NCBI GenBank assembly: GCA_023258775.1
Contig: JALQWJ010000049.1
Location: 1-9,235 of the forward strand
Length of the DNA stretch: 9,235 nt
Direction: 5' to 3'
Origin: Burkholderiaceae bacterium
Lineage (GTDB): Bacteria; Pseudomonadota; Gammaproteobacteria; Burkholderiales; Burkholderiaceae_E
In this document: positions 6,060 through 9,235 of the stretch, piece after piece
Layout: the number at the start of each line of letters is the position of its first letter
Position numbering within the stretch: position 1 is the stretch's first letter
The notes under the pieces: generated by a model
Told to the model about the DNA's origin: nothing
What the model saw: only the letters and a program-made list of their open reading frames with translations
Databases searched by the model: none
Program-made: the position numbers and the translations under genes

Positions 6060-7604
6060 TTAATCTGAGCCAAGCCCTGAATTCGCAAGCGGAAAGCAGA
6101 CTGAAAAGCGGCAACCGCTCGCGTTTTGGTGTGCGCCTAGCGGACTTTCAAGGCTAAGCTCGAGTTGATGTCGTTTAGCGATTTCGCGAACGATTGCCAG
6201 ACCAAGGCCACTACCACTTGCATGATGCCCAAGCACGCGATAAAAGCGCTCGAAAACGAGCGATTGTTCAGCTTGGGGTATGCCTGGACCATTGTCTTCC
6301 ACCTCGAGGAGAAGTTTTCCGTCAATCATACGGAGTCTCACAGTAACGATACCGTTCGTTAAGCAATAACGTAATGCATTGTCAACCAAATTATTGAGCA
6401 TTTCGCAGACCATGAGTGGATTGATCCAGGCCTTTTCGTCTTCGGCAGAAGGATCGACTTCGAGACCAAAGTCATGCCCCAAGCTGAGGGCTTGATCGGC
6501 CCAAGGCTGCGCCCATTCGCGCAGTTGGGCAGCAAAGACAACCGGTGTTAACTTGTATTGCGCCTGATCGAGACTTTCTGTTCTCGCCAATGTCAGCAAC
6601 TGACTGAGGACATGCGCCGCGCGTTCTGAACTCCGTATCAATTGTTCAAGGCTTCGACGAATCTCGTGAGGATCATCGGTTCTTAACGCGAGTTCAGCCT
6701 GGGTTCGTATGCCTGCAAGTGGCGTTTTCATCTGATGGGCCGCATCAGCGATGAATCTGCGTTGAAGTCTCATCAACTCGCCCATGCGTTCGAGTAGTTC
6801 GTTGAACGAGGAAAGTAAGGGGGCGAGTTCTTCGGGCGCGCCCCTGATTTGCAAGGGTGACAGGTCTTCAGGGCGACGGTCCTGAATGCGTTGTTGCAGG
6901 TTTCCTAGTGGCTTTAGTGCCTGTGTTAGGCCAAACCACACCAAAACGATAGCGAGTGGAAGCACAATGAACTGAGGGAAGATCAGACCTCGGATAATTT
7001 CATTTGCAAGCGCTTCGCGTGGTTCAGTCGTTTCAGCGATTTGAATGATTATGGATTGTTGATCAGTGTTGTTTGCAATCAAACGCACTGCGCTTACGCG
7101 TACCTCCTCGCCGTGATACCTGGCGTTGCGAATCGAAACTGCGCCAGGATCAGGTAAGTAATCCGGATCGTGACTCGGTATACCCGGGTCGCCTGCAACG
7201 TAGTCGCCGTCGGGCAGGCGGATTTGGTATCGATAGGTGGGTGCGCCAAGGGTGACCACGCCTGCGCTCGTTACCGGCAAGTGTTGCGGCAGAGCAAGTG
7301 GAGGCTGTGGTTGCGCGCTTACGCGCTGGGCAATGACAAGTGACTTTTCTTCAAGCGCGCGGTCAAAGGGTTGGTCTGCAATCGACCGAGCCATGGTGAA
7401 TGTGAGCACAACACTCAAGGGCCACAATAAAAGTAAAGGTGCGAACATCCAGTCAAGGATTTCACCAAATATAGTGCGCTGCTCTGGTTCTGGCGCCCGT
7501 AGGACTGCAAAAAGTCCTCCGCGCTTTTGGATCAGATCGTCACTGTCCTGTGAGCGCTTTTTGTATGCCTGATGTTGGTCAAGGGTGGTTTGTGGGTCGT
7601 TCAA
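6060..7604 (-). CDS. Sensor histidine kinase, TctE/QseC-like (2CSK_N sensor, HAMP-like linker, HisKA, HATPase_c)
   Basis: This 514-aa inner-membrane kinase phosphorylates the response regulator encoded just upstream. TM1 (about 50-72) and TM2 (about 206-228) flank a periplasmic domain of about 130 residues. Its PFDRALEEKSLVIAQRV and YRYQIRLPDGDYVAGDPGIP stretches match the 2CSK_N sensor of TctE-type kinases. The H-box RRFIADAAHQMKTPLAG places the phospho-acceptor at His290. The N-box is EMLNNLVDNALRY (401-413), G1 is DNGPGIP (437-443), the F-box is FERFYR (451-456) and G2 is GSGLGLAI (464-471), so all catalytic boxes are present. The N-terminal cytosolic tail of about 45 residues before TM1 is longer than usual. 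The start used is a TTG at 7604, inside the regulator gene (26-nt overlap). No in-frame ATG occurs before Met53, which would cut TM1, so TTG with GGGA 7 nt upstream is the best start. The ligand is not known. Confidence 0.94.
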   Translation of the reverse strand: MNDPQTTLDQHQAYKKRSQDSDDLIQKRGGLFAVLRAPEPEQRTIFGEILDWMFAPLLLLWPLSVVLTFTMARSIADQPFDRALEEKSLVIAQRVSAQPQPPLALPQHLPVTSAGVVTLGAPTYRYQIRLPDGDYVAGDPGIPSHDPDYLPDPGAVSIRNARYHGEEVRVSAVRLIANNTDQQSIIIQIAETTEPREALANEIIRGLIFPQFIVLPLAIVLVWFGLTQALKPLGNLQQRIQDRRPEDLSPLQIRGAPEELAPLLSSFNELLERMGELMRLQRRFIADAAHQMKTPLAGIRTQAELALRTDDPHEIRRSLEQLIRSSERAAHVLSQLLTLARTESLDQAQYKLTPVVFAAQLREWAQPWADQALSLGHDFGLEVDPSAEDEKAWINPLMVCEMLNNLVDNALRYCLTNGIVTVRLRMIDGKLLLEVEDNGPGIPQAEQSLVFERFYRVLGHHASGSGLGLAIVREIAKRHQLELSLESPLGAHQNASGCRFSVCFPLANSGLGSD

Positions 7605-8256
7605 GACAATATCCCAAGCCTCTTACCGTCGAGATGGTGACATCGCAACCGTCGAGTTTCTTTCTTAATCGATGCACATAAACTTCGACCGCGTTATGGC
7701 TGACTTCATGACCCCATTCGCAAAGATGCTGAACGATGTGTTCTTTGCTTACTAGCCGACCAACCCTTGTGAGTAATACCTCCAGAAGCGCAACTTCACG
7801 CGCTGACAGTTCGAGGGTTTGATTTTGGTGAAACGCGGTTCGCGCCGACTGGTCATAGGTGAGTGCGCCGTGCTGAATTTGCGAGGAAGCCTTGCCCATG
7901 CCCCGTCTCACCAGGGCTCGGACACGGGCTTCGAGTTCGCTTAAGGCAAAGGGTTTTGCCATGAAGTCGTCCGCGCCGGCGTCAAGCATTTTGACGCGCT
8001 GCTCGACCGAGTCTGTGGCAGTCAGAATCAGTACAGGGATCCCAGATTGACGTGTACGTAGTCTCTTTAGCACCTCAATGCCGCTGAGCCCGGGTAAACC
8101 AAGATCGAGAATCAACAGGTCAAATGACTCAAAACCCAGGGCTGTATCTGCACTTTGGCCAGATACTAGATGGTCGACGGCATAGCCCGCTTGACGCAGC
8201 GATCGTGTTAAACCGTCAGCCAGTATCTCGTCGTCCTCGACCAATAGGATCCGCAT
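7579..8256 (-). CDS. OmpR/PhoB-family response regulator, TctD/QseB-like
   Basis: This 225-aa regulator pairs with the kinase immediately downstream. The receiver domain (1-115) has the acidic pocket Asp8-Asp9, the phospho-acceptor Asp51 in the [14 protein letters not shown] stretch, Thr79 in LILTA, and Lys101 in [10 protein letters not shown]. The winged-helix DNA-binding domain (about 125-220) shows [15 protein letters not shown], the recognition helix region [16 protein letters not shown], and the final [11 protein letters not shown] wing, all typical of the OmpR family. The ATG at 8256 follows a good ribosome site, GGGGGAGA (8270-8263), 6 nt upstream. That site and the first 41 nt of the gene lie inside the 3' end of pyrF. 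The stop overlaps the kinase start by 26 nt. Regulation with pyrF is inferred from these overlaps. No target promoters can be identified here. Confidence 0.95.
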   Translation of the reverse strand: MRILLVEDDEILADGLTRSLRQAGYAVDHLVSGQSADTALGFESFDLLILDLGLPGLSGIEVLKRLRTRQSGIPVLILTATDSVEQRVKMLDAGADDFMAKPFALSELEARVRALVRRGMGKASSQIQHGALTYDQSARTAFHQNQTLELSAREVALLEVLLTRVGRLVSKEHIVQHLCEWGHEVSHNAVEVYVHRLRKKLDGCDVTISTVRGLGYCLERPTNHP

Positions 8257-9166
8257 CTTCTGTCTCCCCCAGCGCCGCGGTCTGCCGTATCAGGTCGGCA
8301 GTTTCTTTTGCAACACGCGCTGCAGCCTCAGCGTAATCCTCTCCGGCGCTCGCGTAAAGGATGGCGCGTGAAGAATTCAACATCAAACCCCAACCCTTAG
8401 CCTGCCTACCCGCTTTTACGGCTGCATGGACATCCCCGCCCTGGGCACCGATACCGGGCACAAGCAAAGGTAAATCTGGCGCGAGTGCTCGAACGCTGGC
8501 GAGTTCTTCAGGGTAAGTCGCACCAACAACCAGGGCCATTTGGCCCGCAGCGTTCCAGCGATAGGCTGCCAGGAGGGCTACAACCTGATAGAGCGGTAAT
8601 CGTTCAGCGGCTCGACCCTGGCTTGTCGCGAGCAAGGTCGATAAGTCATCGGGCACTTGCACTTGCAGTTCCTGCAAATCGGCACCACCTTGATTCGAGG
8701 TTCGGCAAAGTGCGATGACGCCGCGATTTGGGTACGCAAGATAGGGCGCAATCGAGTCGCCTCCCATGTAGGGATTCACGGTGACAGCATCGGCCTGGTA
8801 GCGTTCAAACGCCTCTCTAGCATAGTGTTCGGCGGTACTGCCAATATCGCCACGCTTGGCATCAAGAATGAGAGGAATCGCCGGATGTCGTTCACGCAGG
8901 TACAGCATGAGCGCTTTCAGACAATCTTCAGCACCAAGGCTTGCGAAATAGGCTATCTGCGGCTTGAATGCACAAGCAAAGGGCGCTGTCGCATCGACGA
9001 TCGCGGTGCAAAACCTGAAAAGCGCATCAGATTTACCTTGTAGGGGTCGCGGAAAACGTGCAGGGTCCGGATCGATTCCAACGCACAGCATGGAACCGCT
9101 GCGCTGCCAGGCCTGCTGTAGCTTTGCTGAAAATCCTTGCGTGATACTTGTCTTATCGCTGCTCAT
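8216..9166 (-). CDS. pyrF: Orotidine 5'-phosphate decarboxylase, type 2
   Basis: The enzyme decarboxylates OMP to UMP, the last step of de novo pyrimidine synthesis, in the cytosol. At 316 aa it has the type-2 layout found in Burkholderiales and mycobacteria rather than the short E. coli form. It shows [15 protein letters not shown] (25-39), the FKPQIAYF stretch with Lys68, and the catalytic [15 protein letters not shown] block with Lys104 and Asp107. [14 protein letters not shown] (130-143), [12 protein letters not shown] (211-222), and [12 protein letters not shown] for the phosphate loop (234-245) follow. The family-like part ends near residue 295. The last 20 or so residues form a charged tail whose final 13 codons overlap the start of the response regulator in another frame, so the tail may be a recent extension. 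The ATG at 9166 overlaps the stop of the preceding ORF by 14 nt and has no clear ribosome site, which suggests coupled translation. Confidence 0.97.
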   Translation of the reverse strand: MSSDKTSITQGFSAKLQQAWQRSGSMLCVGIDPDPARFPRPLQGKSDALFRFCTAIVDATAPFACAFKPQIAYFASLGAEDCLKALMLYLRERHPAIPLILDAKRGDIGSTAEHYAREAFERYQADAVTVNPYMGGDSIAPYLAYPNRGVIALCRTSNQGGADLQELQVQVPDDLSTLLATSQGRAAERLPLYQVVALLAAYRWNAAGQMALVVGATYPEELASVRALAPDLPLLVPGIGAQGGDVHAAVKAGRQAKGWGLMLNSSRAILYASAGEDYAEAAARVAKETADLIRQTAALGETEDADPIGRGRRDTG

Positions 9167-9235
9167 GCTTGATGTCGAGGTTTAGTCGATGGCCTAGGGC
9201 GCGATCAAAGATGTGGAGCAGTGAGGGATCGCTTT
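9153..9235 (-). CDS. 3' end of an unidentified gene upstream of pyrF
   Basis: On the minus strand a frame is open from the window edge (first full codon at 9233) to a TAA at 9155-9153. It encodes 26 residues, [20 protein letters not shown] in the middle, ending KHEQR. The other two frames of this strand meet stops within the same stretch. The stop overlaps the pyrF ATG by 14 nt, the same style of tight packing seen further along this operon, which favours a real gene. The fragment is too short for me to name a family, and an open stretch of this length can occur by chance. Confidence 0.45.
   Translation of the reverse strand, partial: SDPSLLHIFDRALGHRLNLDIKHEQR

Noticed and set aside
7501..7518. 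Perfect hairpin AGGACT-6 nt-AGTCCT
   Set aside because: It lies inside the kinase coding region near codon 30 with no T-run. It may affect translation but is not a terminator and could be chance.

Overview
The window looks like chromosomal DNA of a Gram-negative proteobacterium, most likely a betaproteobacterium of the Burkholderiales type. The grounds are a tripartite heavy-metal efflux operon, a type-2 PyrF, a two-component pair of the TctD/TctE-QseB/QseC kind and a tRNA-Cys of proteobacterial form. Hand counts on sampled 60-base lines put most of the DNA at roughly 45-63% GC, with one clearly AT-richer gene (about 40%). The lineage is an inference from protein families, not a measured match.

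Left half, plus strand (1-4602): the 3' end of a periplasmic adaptor gene, a complete 1035-residue HME-RND pump and a complete 436-residue CzcC/TolC-type outer-membrane factor. They are packed tightly (2-nt gap, then a 4-nt ATGA overlap), so they form one operon for exporting metal cations from the periplasm or cytoplasm across the outer membrane. The gene order is B-A-C rather than the usual C-B-A. The pump's proton-relay motif lacks the first Asp of CzcA.

Middle (4603-6059): a 93-nt gap with no convincing signal, a tRNA-Cys(GCA) gene on the plus strand, and, converging on it only 4 nt away, a minus-strand DUF2130 gene of unknown function. That protein has a CxxC knuckle, a long coiled coil and a PD-(D/E)xK-like core. 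The DUF2130 gene is AT-rich and sits at a tRNA 3' end, so it is the best candidate here for an acquired accessory gene.

Right half, minus strand (read right to left, 9235-6060): the last 26 codons of an unidentified gene, pyrF (orotidine 5'-phosphate decarboxylase), an OmpR-family response regulator and its sensor histidine kinase. All three junctions overlap (14, 41 and 26 nt), which indicates one translationally coupled transcription unit. DUF2130 follows after a 99-nt gap and may have its own promoter.

No CRISPR array, insertion sequence, rRNA or prophage gene is visible. Most of the window is recognisable housekeeping and resistance content. The less ordinary points are the DUF2130/tRNA junction, the altered tRNA-Cys D-loop, the pump's mixed metal-relay motifs, and the pyrF/regulator overlap.
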